DNA of 15,882 nt from the NCBI GenBank assembly GCA_003833135.1, contig QZLH01001619.1:2580-18461 (forward strand). Direction: 5' to 3'. Positions 1 to 7,684 of this stretch are shown here, piece after piece (the stretch's first letter is position 1; the number at the start of each line of letters is the position of its first letter). Origin of the DNA: Oehlia diaphana (Eukaryota > Glomeromycota > Glomeromycetes > Glomerales > Glomeraceae). The notes beneath the pieces are model-generated. The model ran no database searches, was not told the origin of the DNA, and saw only the letters and a program-made list of their open reading frames with translations. A program made the translations under genes and the position numbers.

Positions 1-388
1 TTTTTTTAATAGGACAGGAGTCTTTTTTTGATATAGAAATTCTTTTAAGAATTTTTTTAATAGGCGGTAAAGAATCTTTGAATTTTTTTTTAATAGGGAA
101 AATGTGTTTTTTGATGGAAGATTTTTGTTAGAAATTTTTCTTTAATCGGGATATTTTTTTTGATTGAGAATTTCATTATAGAATTGTTTGTTGAAAAATT
201 TTTTTATTTTTTTGATGGAGAATTTTGTTTAGAAATCTTAATAGAAAATTTATTGAAATATTTTTTTTTTAATAAGTGTATATTTTGGCTTGAAAATTTT
301 TTTTTATAAAATATTTCATTAGAGATCTTTTTTTTATAAAAAATTGATTGAAAATTTATTGGAAAATTTTTTATTAAATTTTACAATT
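1..388. repeat. T-rich low-complexity DNA with loose internal repetition
   Basis: The stretch is made of T runs separated by short motifs such as GATGGAGAATTTT, TTAGAAATTTTT and TTAATAGGG that recur at irregular 25-40 base intervals. This suggests an old, decayed tandem repeat. No coding signal is visible; the reading frame starting at 344 runs straight into the neighbouring minisatellite. Confidence 0.45.
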
Positions 389-870
389 TTTACTCCTCTT
401 CATCTTCCCATCACTTCTTTTCATTTCCCATCGCTCCTTTTCATCTCCTATCACTCCTTTTCATCTCCCATTGTTTCTTTCATCTCCTATCACTCCTCTT
501 CGTCTCCCATCACTTCAGTTCTTTTCGTCTCCCTTCACTCCTCTTCATTTTCCCATCACTTCTTTTCGTTTCCCATCACTCCTCTTCGTCTCCCATCACT
601 CCTCTTCGTCTCCCATCACTCCTTTTCATCTCCATCACTTCTTTTCGTCTCCCATCACTCCTTTTTATCTCTCATCACTCCTCTTCGTCTCCCATCACTC
701 CTTTTCGTCTCCTTTTCGTCTCCCATCACTCCTCTTTATCTTCTCATCGCTCCTTTTCGTTTCCCATCACTCCTTCATCTACCATCATACCATATTTCTC
801 CTTTTTGTTTCCTATCACTTCCCACTACTCTTTTTTACTCCCTTTCATCTTCTATTACTTTCCATTACTC
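389..870 (+). repeat. Polypyrimidine minisatellite, about 20-bp unit
   Basis: More than twenty imperfect units follow the pattern CATCACTCCTCTTCGTCTCC, with near-perfect neighbours around 570-630. Unit length varies (17-22 bases) and units decay toward both ends. The plus strand is almost purely pyrimidine, with A and G mainly in CATCAC and TTCGTC. Two long overlapping open frames (344-985 and 471-974) exist only because the repeat lacks stop codons. Their Ser/Pro/Phe/His-rich products have the composition of a translated repeat, so I do not call a gene. Confidence 0.85.
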
Positions 871-985
871 CATTATTATTTCATTTTTTATTAGCATCTT
901 TCTTCTTGATCATTGTAATTTACTTATCTTTTTATTTATTGCTATTGTTTCTTTTATTTGTATCACTTCATTAAAAATACAGTGA

Positions 986-1473
986 TTTTTTTCTTTAAAA
1001 TCGTAAATGTGTGACTTAAAATTTAATATTTGCAAATAAAATTGCATTAGATTAGATTATTTTGAATACAAAATTTTTTTAAAAAATATCTTTTGCGATA
1101 AAATTTTAAGTTTAACCGATCAATAATTAGCTAAGTTAAAAAAATCTGATATTGTACATCATGTGACATATTTGAAAAAAAGACCCCAGGCAATGTTCAG
1201 CAATCCCCTTAAATTTTTACTATTTTACTATTTTAACTTATAATAAACCGAAATCAGCCATTTCTCTATACAGACTATACTTAATTTACTCATTATAAAT
1301 GGAAAACATCATTTGTTTATTCATTTTATTTAAGAAAAAGTTAGATTTAAAAAATTTATTTATTTTAACGAAGCTTATTTATAGAGGAGAGTTGCATATT
1401 TATAAATCGAAGTCATTTTTTTTTAAAGCATGATGTCAAACTCCCCCATGAAAATGACCTCTTGTTATTCTAA
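986..1473. other. AT-rich intergenic region, nothing recognised
   Basis: No open frame of useful length, no RNA gene and no inverted-repeat element was seen. A short less AT-rich patch (AGACCCCAGGCAATGTTCAG, near 1182-1201) stands out slightly but matches nothing I recognise. Confidence 0.5.
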
Positions 1474-1517
1474 ATAATAGTCTAATAGCGGCACGTAGTG
1501 CCGCATTAGGCTATTAT
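1474..1517. repeat. 44-bp GC-cored perfect hairpin
   Basis: The arms ATAATAG.CTAAT.GCGGCAC and GTGCCGC.ATTAG.CTATTAT pair almost completely around a 3-base GTA loop, with one mismatch and one bulge. The GC-rich core contrasts with the surrounding AT-rich DNA. It could be a tiny foldback element or a cruciform-forming site. A second, smaller hairpin (ATAGTAA / TTACTAT, loop ACTCCCG) lies at 1577-1597. Confidence 0.75.
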
Positions 1518-1718
1518 ATAGTTTAATCATCCAATAATAATATTATCGGTTTGACGGGACCGTTCATGCAATTTTTATAGTAAACTCCCGTTACTATCCA
1601 ATAATTTTATTATTATGCTAATACATAGTAATATGAGATAACCGACCTAAATAACAATTATGTAAAATCTACATGAACTTATGAGGATAACTGATAATTA
1701 TTAATATGTTATATTGTC

Positions 1719-1888
1719 AATCATTTATTGAGGCAAGATTTATTAATTTAAACAAACAAACAAACAAACGATTAACGTCTTTAAGTACTATATATGGTAA
1801 TTATAATCATAAACGTTCGTTGCGTGCGTTGATTACATAGATCATATTGGCTCTAAAGGTCGATCATTTATTGAAGCAAGTTTTATTA
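1719..1888 (+). repeat. 27-bp direct repeat pair (1719-1745 and 1862-1888)
   Basis: The motif ATCATTTATTGA(G/A)GCAAG(A/T)TTTATTA occurs twice, 143 bases apart, with 24 of 27 positions equal, about 180-350 bases upstream of the secreted-protein start. A (CAAA)5 microsatellite (1750-1769) follows the first copy. The pair could be a regulatory repeat or the remnant of a duplicated element. Confidence 0.6.
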
Positions 1889-1963
1889 CATACAATATCT
1901 ATGTATACATAATGTAGTATTAACTAGTAGATCATAACTTTTAGATCATATCTGATATTTTTC

Positions 1964-2070
1964 TATAAGTATACGAAAAAAAATGAGACTTGAGACTTAT
2001 CTTTCATTTTTCGAAGTTTAATCTTATCTCCTAATATTTCACTCATTCTCTTACAACTGTCCTTTCCAAA
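1964..2070 (+). promoter_or_regulatory. Putative core promoter and leader of the secreted-protein gene
   Basis: A TATAAGT box lies at 1964-1970, about 100 bases before the ATG at 2071. The intervening leader is rich in pyrimidines (TCTCCTAATATTTCACTCATTC and onward), as is common upstream of fungal genes, and the ATG has the favourable AAA context before it. No transcription start can be read from sequence alone. Confidence 0.35.
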
Positions 2071-2782
2071 ATGTGGTTGAATAGAAGTTTATTAGGCTTT
2101 CTCTTCTTGTCACTCTTTTATTTGTTACCTGTAGTAACTGGGCATTGCACTACCGTTACCAAAACACGCCATTATACTAAGACCATTCGTCCTACAAATT
2201 GCCCAAAGGCTACTACCACCACTACTACGTCTACAACTACAACTACGTCCACAACAACTACAGTCACCACTTCAACCGTCACAGTACTCCCATCTTTTTG
2301 TAAAAAGAACGAATAACCGGGTTAAATGTATTCCTGATAAAAGAGTCTATCAATCTTCCAAATGTAGTAAAAGGTGCAGGAATAAATATGACAAAAGGTG
2401 CAAAAAGAGGTATAACGAATGCAAAAAGTGCAAAGTTACCGTCTATTGTACTCCAACTGCTACCTTGCCATGTCAAAAGCCCAAAACTGTAACCACCACC
2501 GCTTTTGCAACCTCCACTGCAATTGCTACTACCACCATCACCAGTATATTCTCCACCAATATTCCCACTTGCAAACCTGTTTGTGCTCCACTTGATACAT
2601 GTGACTTTGATACCTTTCAAACTTGCTGTAATTTATGCTGCACTAGAATAGGTGGTGTCAGTAAATGTTGCAACAATGATGGTATTGGTAGCCAATGTCC
2701 TAATAATATCCAGAAAAGGTTAAAAACTTCTGATTCAGACCGTCTATATATGATTAAAAAAGGTAAAAAGACATTTTTGTAA
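2071..2782 (+). CDS. Secreted Thr/Cys-rich small protein in two frames (short intron or frameshift)
   Basis: The protein starts with a clear signal peptide: a Trp-Leu-Asn-Arg start, a Leu/Phe-rich core over residues 6-20, and a likely cut after residue 24 (VVTG before HC). A Thr-rich linker follows. The first frame stops at 2314-2316. A second open frame (+1) then continues to a TAA at 2780-2782 and carries a basic Cys-rich block (KCSKRC, KRCKK, ECKKC), another Thr/Ala/Ile linker and a Cys-dense C-terminal domain with CNLCC and SKCCNN. Two explanations fit. One is a 46-nt intron at 2300-2345 (GTAAAA donor, CTGAT branch-like site at 2334, AG acceptor), giving about 221 aa. The other is a one-base slip in the A5 run at 2302-2306, which would merge the frames without losing the KCIPDKR segment. 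About 17 cysteines in the second frame and several KR dibasic sites fit a secreted effector-like protein. I do not recognise the family. Confidence 0.6.
2300..2345 (+). other. Candidate 46-nt intron in the secreted-protein gene
   Basis: GT at 2300-2301 and AG at 2344-2345 join the first frame to the second exactly in phase (TTC codon across the junction). A CTGAT branch-like motif sits just before the acceptor. The length is short compared with the 70-79 nt introns in the kinase copies at 6437 and 6981, so a homopolymer indel remains an equally good explanation. Confidence 0.4.
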
Positions 2783-3164
2783 CATTATTACTGCTAAATA
2801 TAAAGTAGCTTATTAAATTGTTACGTACATTACATAGATATTGTACCAAATATAATTTTTTGGGGTGAAATTATATATTTATAACTTATCAAATGTGATA
2901 GAATAGAGATATAAAACTAGTATACTATTATACAATAACAAATTTAAATATATATTATATGTATTAGCTAATGTAATCTGATACTTAATTTTTAAAATAA
3001 ATAATTAATTTTGATCGTTTAAAAAAATTCTATAAGACTATGACGCAATAAATATAATCTTTATTTAAAATGCGTCTGGTTCTTGTGCTTATTATTCTTG
3101 AAATAATCTTTTTCATGTTTATTGTAGAATTATTTTATTAAAAATTATTATACTGCAATAATAG
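2783..3164. other. AT-rich intergenic region downstream of the secreted-protein gene
   Basis: No gene is visible. The sequence just after the stop (TAAATATAAAG near 2795) might serve in 3' end formation, but no standard AATAAA lies within 60 bases of the stop. Confidence 0.4.
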
Positions 3165-3359
3165 ATGTATGTAAACCTTGCAATAGTGTTGAAGCATCAG
3201 ATGTATATTTTCTATATAATTAATAAATGTCGACATTCTGATCCAAATAAAAGACCAGCAGTTATCGGTTTATTATATTGCTCAACTGAAGCAAGTCGTA
3301 AAATTACCAGATTTTGGACCGTTATACAGAGTCTACAAGAATCGGAAATTTGTAATTAA
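3165..3359 (+). pseudogene. Possible protein-kinase C-terminal fragment
   Basis: The 64-codon frame contains INKCRHSDPNKRPAV at residues 19-33. This resembles kinase subdomain XI, where the pattern C.....DP.KRP with an invariant Arg is usual. The following Glu-Ala-Ser-Arg and Trp-containing stretch could be the kinase tail. No catalytic HRD or DFG motif precedes it, and the N-terminal third looks non-coding. I read it as a relic of the kinase family whose N-lobe copies lie at 6025-8182. The call rests on one short motif. Confidence 0.35.
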
Positions 3360-3780
3360 TTTTTATTAATAAATCTTTTTATTGTAATTTATTGAAATAA
3401 AATTTTAAAGAAAATTTGATGATAATCTAATTAATAAATTAACATAATATATAAATCTTTCCTTTCTTGGATACAATTTGATTTTTTTTTTTTGATTTTT
3501 TTTTTCAAAAAAAAAAAAATAAAAAAAATAAAAAAATTCACATATCATAGATTAAGTCCTTGAAAAAAACAGAATAAAGGAAAATGATGATACATAATAA
3601 TTTTAATTTTTAATTTTATGTACTTCTTATAAAGATGTACTTTTGAAGTTATAAATATGAATTGTGTATAAATGTATTGATTATTCGTTATGTATCCACG
3701 AATGAATATAAACAAATCACATTAAAATGAATAATTTAAATATTTAATTATAATGACTGTGTCATATATTAGGTAATACT
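3360..3780. other. AT-rich intergenic region with a poly(T)/poly(A) snapback
   Basis: At 3480-3536 two T runs (12 and 10 bases) are followed directly by A runs (13, 7 and 7 bases), forming a long dA/dT inverted repeat. Otherwise no gene or element is recognised. Confidence 0.55.
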
Positions 3781-3782
3781 TT

Positions 3783-3840
3783 TATAGGGATGGGGTTAAG
3801 AAAAGTTTACGGACCGATTAATAATCGTTTAACCGATTAA
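3783..3840 (+). mobile_element. Possible lone hAT-type transposon end
   Basis: TAGGGATGGGG followed by TTTACGGACCG and the repeated AACCGATTAA pattern resembles the start of the complete hAT MITE at 12163 (TAGGGATGGCAACGG then AACCGG repeats). I found no matching inverted end in the next 1.5 kb and no target duplication, so this is at most a truncated end. Confidence 0.3.
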
Positions 3841-4223
3841 CATAAATTTTGCGTTTATAATAAATTTATTTGTTTTATTTATTTCTATCTATTTTATCAA
3901 TTTTAACCCGCCACAGCCCCGCCTTAAAATCCCACATTTTCGCGTACTATTACATGACATTTGCTGCGCCATAATTGATATATTTATTCCATAAATACCT
4001 AATTACAGAATTCATATATAGTGTTAAAAAAAGAAAAATAGAATATTATCTTATTAACAGTAAATGGGAATTTCTTTTAATAAATAATTATTATTTACGG
4101 CAGGCCGCCTTACGTCAGAGACAAAGTTATGCGGTTCCAACTTCCAACATTCTATTTTTTTTTACTACAGTACGGATAATGTCGAATTTCATTAATCAGT
4201 ATAGTTTACGATAAATCACTTTC

Positions 4224-4517
4224 ATGGAGGAGTCTGATAGTGCAGGTGTATTTAATTCCAAGGCGTTTGTTATGCACTTTAAGCTTATTGAGCGTAAAAT
4301 TTGTGATCACGTGGAATGTGATCGATCGAATGTGATATTATGGTGTTTTGTGCGACGCCAGCTGGTACTGAAAATAAAAACCCAGAAATATGTTAAAAAT
4401 ATCCTGTTTCGTAAAACTACTACTATATCTTTTAATAATCTTTGTACTGTACATACTGTAGTTCGCCTGAAATATTTATCCACAGAAATTGGTAATTATA
4501 GGAAAAGACGAACGTGA
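4224..4517 (+). CDS. Unrecognised small ORF (97 aa)
   Basis: This frame lies in a stretch less AT-rich than its surroundings (about 4090-4740) and starts with an acidic MEESDS segment, becoming basic toward the end (NYRKRRT). It contains scattered Cys (KICDHVECD, ILWCFV), but no motif I can assign to a family. Coding-like patches without stops continue in other frames around 4640-4730, which may mean a decayed larger gene. The overlapping upstream frame at 3975-4214 looks like chance. I give no function. Confidence 0.2.
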   Translation: MEESDSAGVFNSKAFVMHFKLIERKICDHVECDRSNVILWCFVRRQLVLKIKTQKYVKNILFRKTTTISFNNLCTVHTVVRLKYLSTEIGNYRKRRT

Positions 4518-5025
4518 GAAATGTGCTTATAACATGACTCATGTTTGTATTGGAAGCAGGTCTTCGTTGTTTTTCATGATGAATCTAAACGTAATAGGTA
4601 ATATCACGCCCATTTATGTGAGTTGATTGTATCACTTCCTCAGCGATCACATCCAACAGCCGGTGGCAATTTGCGAAAAGTGAAAGAAAGTTGGTGGAAT
4701 TCTATGGGTTTGTAAAACGTAAAATAGCAGTTTCTGCTTGTGAGAGGTTATCCGTAGTTATATTAATGTAAAGTAAAGAAAGACTTCTAGGAATAGAAGG
4801 TCGTAAAAAGAAACTGGCTCTAAAGTGGTTGTGCCTAAAATTTTAAAAAATTAAACAGTACGAAATAATATATGATCTGACTACTTCATAATTTCTTGCG
4901 AGTATCAACGTTACTTTCTGAATCAAAAGCATGAATTTGATACGAGAAAATATTTTTTGATTTTCTTTAGAATATTTTAATTAATGTAAGTTTCTTAATA
5001 AAAAAAAAATTTGTTCATTTGATAT
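4518..5025. other. Gene-free stretch, possible decayed coding remnants
   Basis: The first 230 bases have more G and C than the surroundings and short stop-free patches in several frames, but no recognisable protein motif. From about 4840 on, the sequence is plain AT-rich intergenic DNA. Confidence 0.3.
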
Positions 5026-5028
5026 TTA

Positions 5029-5298
5029 GGCCGTTCCAATTTAATCTTTAGTTTAACGTCCCCCCCCCCCTCTATTTTTGAAAAATTCAAGAGTGATTTA
5101 AACATATATGTTTGATATGTTTAAATATGCTTAAAACACCCCCTCCTTAATAGTATCATACCGAGAATTTCTGATTTTACCGAAAATTTCCGAAATTTTT
5201 AATGTTTAGTTTTCATGTGTGTTTAAATTATCCCCTTCCCCCCCCCAAAAATTTTTGGCTGGAAAGGACGTTAAACTAATTATTAATTTGGAACGGCC
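5029..5298. mobile_element. PIF/Harbinger-like MITE, 270 bp
   Basis: The 33-bp terminal inverted repeats (5029-5061 and 5266-5298) begin GGCCGTTCCAA and end TAGTTTAACGTCC, and agree at 30 of 33 positions. A TTA triplet directly abuts both ends (5026-5028 and 5299-5301), matching the 3-bp TTA/TAA target duplication of the PIF/Harbinger superfamily. There is no coding capacity, so it must have been moved by a transposase encoded elsewhere. Inside each end lies a run of C's on the plus strand (10-12 bases near 5060 and about 5240). Confidence 0.8.
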
Positions 5299-5301
5299 TT
5301 A

Positions 5302-5648
5302 ATCTAAATTCACTTTTTTTTCAATAATATCGATAATAGGTTGCGAAAAAAAAATTTATTTTGGAAATTTTTTTTCAGAAGCATGATTTATTTATTATTT
5401 TTAATATTTGTTATTCAGCCACATCATCTGAAATTTTGCGTAACATGAGTTAAAAAAATTTTTTTTTTTTTTTATGATTTATGAAAAAAACATATAAATG
5501 TCTGGAAGAGAGGGTGGATGTTATACTCTTAGATTTAGGATTCATTATTCTTATTCTTAAATCCAATAATCAAAATCTAAGATATTAAATTCATGGTCAA
5601 AGTTTTCATGTAAATCAAAACCAAAAAGTGTTTTGATGATCGTTTACC
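5302..5648. other. AT-rich intergenic region
   Basis: No gene is visible. A CTTAGATTT ... AAATCTAAG inverted repeat (about 5528-5582) with further pairing inside (TTTAGGATT / AATCC) can form a hairpin of about 55 bases. A long T run lies at about 5457-5474. Confidence 0.45.
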
Positions 5649-5757
5649 ATGGATCACTTTATTTTAAAAAATTTTAAAAAAATTGTAATACAGTATTTTA
5701 AAGAGTACAATAGATTACCAAACAAGAAAAAGTTATTGTCTGTTTTTTACTCTACGA
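5649..5757 (+). pseudogene. Short ORF interrupted by the MITE, unrecognised
   Basis: A frame beginning ATGGATCACTTT encodes about 36 residues, rich in Lys, Phe, Ile and Tyr (FKKIVIQYFKEYN), before entering the transposon at 5758. With the element and one target copy removed it would stop within a few codons (YSTKRH then stop). Even the pre-insertion frame would therefore have been tiny. It is probably not a gene, or only an exon fragment. Confidence 0.2.
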
Positions 5758-5900
5758 TAGTGATGTGCCATTGGAAGATTGGAAGTACTCTTGGAAGCAT
5801 CTTTGGAAGATTTGGAAGCATAAATTACTAATAAATCCTTTGGATTGGAAGCTTCTAATCCGAATTTTATTCTATTGGAAGCACAAAATGCACATCACTG
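5758..5900. mobile_element. hAT-like MITE, 143 bp, with 8-bp target duplication
   Basis: The ends are TAGTGATGTGC (5758-5768) and GCACATCACTG (5890-5900), an 11-bp inverted repeat with one mismatch at the outermost base. The 8-bp sequence CTCTACGA flanks both sides exactly (5750-5757 and 5901-5908), the duplication length typical of hAT elements. The interior contains seven direct copies of TTGGAAG, starting at 5771, 5779, 5791, 5803, 5812, 5845 and 5875. There is no coding capacity. The exact duplication implies a fairly recent insertion. Confidence 0.85.
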
Positions 5901-6024
5901 CTCTACGAAACGTCATTGATATTTATATATACTCCAATACAAAAAAAAAAATATATTCAAAATAGGATCTCTCTTTACAAAAGTATTTATTATAAATCCT
6001 ACTTTTTTATTTCTAATATTAAGA

Positions 6025-6436
6025 TTGCAATTAATGTTCTTAACTGCCACAATTGTCGCAATTACTGCAATTACCGTAATTGCCGTCGTGCTTGCATTCT
6101 TATCATTAAATAAACATAGAAAACGTATATTTATATACATTACGGGACACAGGCAATGCCAACTCTATTATTTTAGGGAAAATTTTACTAATTGGGCAAG
6201 TGGAAATGAAAAAATTGATAACTATATTCAAAAAAAACAAATAGAAATTAAAGACACGCTGGATATTATATTTGAGTGGATTCCATGCAATCAGTTTACT
6301 AACATTAATGAAATGAATGAAGATAACCTTTCAGCAATATGGATGGACGGACCATTATATTGGGAAACAATACAAGAAGATCATTGTTTTGGAATATTCA
6401 CATAATATACAAAGTATTGATGAATTTCTAAACAAA
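6025..6436 (+). pseudogene. Kinase-like repeat unit 1, with hydrophobic N-terminal segment
   Basis: The frame encodes about 126 residues. A hydrophobic stretch (residues 4-28, Thr/Ala/Ile/Val-rich) ends in a basic stop-transfer-like KHRKR. A segment homologous to the N-terminal part of Glomeromycotina kinases follows: ENFTNWASGNEKIDNYIQ, then IFEWIPCNQF, then WMDGPLYW. The homology to the other units begins only at about 6150, so the hydrophobic part is joined to a truncated unit. The glycine-rich loop region is degraded (INEMNEDNLSAIW lacks the usual TVY), and the frame stops at 6403-6405. The expected EYSHNIQSIDEFLN continues in another frame up to a splice donor at 6437. A broken N-lobe cannot make an active kinase. 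Confidence 0.65.
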
Positions 6437-6515
6437 GTATGAAATTTCTCTATCATATATAAATTAATTTAAATCTTTTTACCACAATAATAATCTTTTT
6501 TATTATATTATATAG
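6437..6515 (+). other. Intron after unit 1 (79 nt)
   Basis: The donor is GTATGA at 6437 and the acceptor TATATAG ends at 6515. The flanks read DEFLNK then VKQSL in the conserved position, matching the splice site after units 2, 3 and 4. It is AT-rich with a T-rich 3' part. Confidence 0.6.
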
Positions 6516-6980
6516 GTTAAACAATCCTTAAATATCAAATATAAAAAAATATACGGAATATCTCAAAATCCAAATACAATGGATTATATAATAGTTTTTC
6601 AAGATTTATACTGTAAAAAATGTAATAAAAAATATTCAAATATATACCATAAATGGTGCAAAAAATACTCAATAGATTATTTAAAAGAAAATTTTACAAA
6701 GTGGACTAGTTAAAATAAAAGGATTGATAATTTTATTCAAAAAATGCAACTAAAAATCAGTGATTACGATGATAAAATATTTGAATGGATACCATATAAT
6801 CAGTTTATTAACATTAAAGAATTGAATAAAGATGACCTTTTTACATTATATTCAGTAAAATGAAAAAATGGTCCTTTATATTGGGATACTTGGAATAAAA
6901 AATGTGTAAGAAGATCAGATATTGAAATTATTTTAAAATATCCACATAATTTACAAAGTATTGGTGATTTTTTAAATGAG
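6516..6980 (+). pseudogene. Kinase-like repeat unit 2, two in-frame stops
   Basis: A single frame runs through the unit and shows the full repeat order. It has YGISQNPNTMDYIIVFQD, then a zinc-ribbon-like YCKKCNKKY...KWCKKY, then ENFTKWTS, then IDNFIQ, then IFEWIPYNQF, then NGPLYWDTWNKKCVRRS, then YPHNLQSIGDFLNEV. The second Cys of the usual WCxxC pair is Tyr here. The frame is broken by TAA at 6711-6713 (the SGN position) and TGA at 6861-6863 (where other copies have Trp in AKW). Otherwise the frame is kept, so the decay is recent or these are the only two nonsense changes. The unit ends at a donor at 6981. Confidence 0.75.
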
Positions 6981-7050
6981 GTGTGTAATTTATACATAAA
7001 ATTAATGTGTGTTTTTTAATACTAATTCATTTTATTTATATATATAATAG
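6981..7050 (+). other. Intron after unit 2 (70 nt)
   Basis: The donor GTGTGT at 6981 follows LNE, and the acceptor ATAATAG ends at 7050 before VKEHSIN. Position and phase match the intron after unit 1, showing that exon and intron were duplicated together. Confidence 0.55.
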
Positions 7051-7613
7051 GTCAAAGAACATTCAATTAATTTTGAAGTATTTGGAATATTTCCAAACTC
7101 AGATACGGGAAATATATAATAGCTTTTCAAGAAAAAATAGATAAAAAATGTTGTATAAAATGTAGTAAAGTTTATATAAATGTAGATAAAAAATGGTGTA
7201 AACAATGTTCAATAAATTATTTATGGGAAATTTTATTAACTGGACTAGTGAAAATGAAAAAATTGATAACTTTATTCAAGAAAAGCAAATAGAAATTAAT
7301 TACTCATGGAATAATGTTTTTGAGTGGATTCCATACAATCAATTTACTAACATTAAAGAAGCAAGCAATAATAAATTTTCTACGGTATATTCAGCAAAAT
7401 GGATGGATGGCCCATTATTTTGGGATATTAGAAAAAAAATATATATAAGAGGATCAGATAAAGAACTCGCTTTAAAATTTCATCAACGTCGCAAACCTGG
7501 GGCAACGCCCAGGCCTACGGGCTGGTTAGAATAATAATCTAATAATCGTTGAATAATTCTAATATTCTCTGAAATATTTACATAATTTACAAAATAAAGA
7601 ATTTTTAAACAAT
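7051..7613 (+). pseudogene. Kinase-like repeat unit 3, frameshifted and interrupted by an insert
   Basis: The order matches unit 2. VKEHSIN leads to GIFPNSDT, and a frameshift near 7113-7118 then leads into IIAFQEK. The zinc-ribbon-like CCIKCSKVY...KWCKQCS has both Cys pairs intact, and a second frameshift follows near 7225. The open frame from 7205 then carries GNFINWTSENEKIDNFIQ, VFEWIPYNQF, KFSTVYSAKWMDGPLFWD and KELALKF. The last motif is the kinase VALK-type lysine position of the N-lobe. At about 7479 the homology breaks off, and it resumes at about 7572 with KYLHNLQNKEFLNN before a donor at 7614. The frame's last residues (HQRRKPGATPRPTGWLE) are translated insert. Confidence 0.7.
7479..7571. 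mobile_element. GC-rich insertion of about 93 bp in kinase unit 3
   Basis: Comparison with units 1, 2 and 4 shows extra sequence between TTTAAAAT and ATTTACATAATTTACAAA. It holds a hairpin CCTGGG (7496-7501) / CCCAGG (7508-7513) and a further inverted pair TCAACG (7483-7488) / CGTTGA (7547-7552). The outer flanks (AAAATTTCATCAACG against TAGAATTATTCAACG on the other strand) also look like weak inverted ends. No clear target duplication was found, so the boundaries are good to only a few bases. It is probably a tiny non-autonomous element. Confidence 0.55.
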
Positions 7614-7684
7614 GTATAAAATTTCTTTATAATTTAATTTAAATCTTTTTGCCCTAATAATGATAATCTTATTTATTATATAAG

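Noticed and set aside
344..985. Two long overlapping open frames of Ser/Pro/Phe/His-rich sequence
   Set aside because: They are translations of the polypyrimidine minisatellite in two frames. Lack of stop codons follows from the base composition, and there is no conserved domain.
2279..2620. Minus-strand open frame of 113 codons
   Set aside because: It is antisense to the Thr-rich and Cys-rich plus-strand gene; the Gly/Ser/Ala-rich product is the complement of the Thr codons.
5765..6140. Several overlapping small frames on both strands around the MITE and unit 1
   Set aside because: One translates the TTGGAAG repeats of the MITE and others are shadows of the hydrophobic segment of the kinase unit or of AT-rich DNA.
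6800..6997. Minus-strand frame of 65 codons
   Set aside because: It lies antisense to kinase unit 2, whose plus-strand motifs are unmistakable.
7484..7530. tRNA gene or tRNA-derived SINE in the GC-rich insert
   Set aside because: The hairpins do not arrange as a cloverleaf and no A box or B box of good quality is present.
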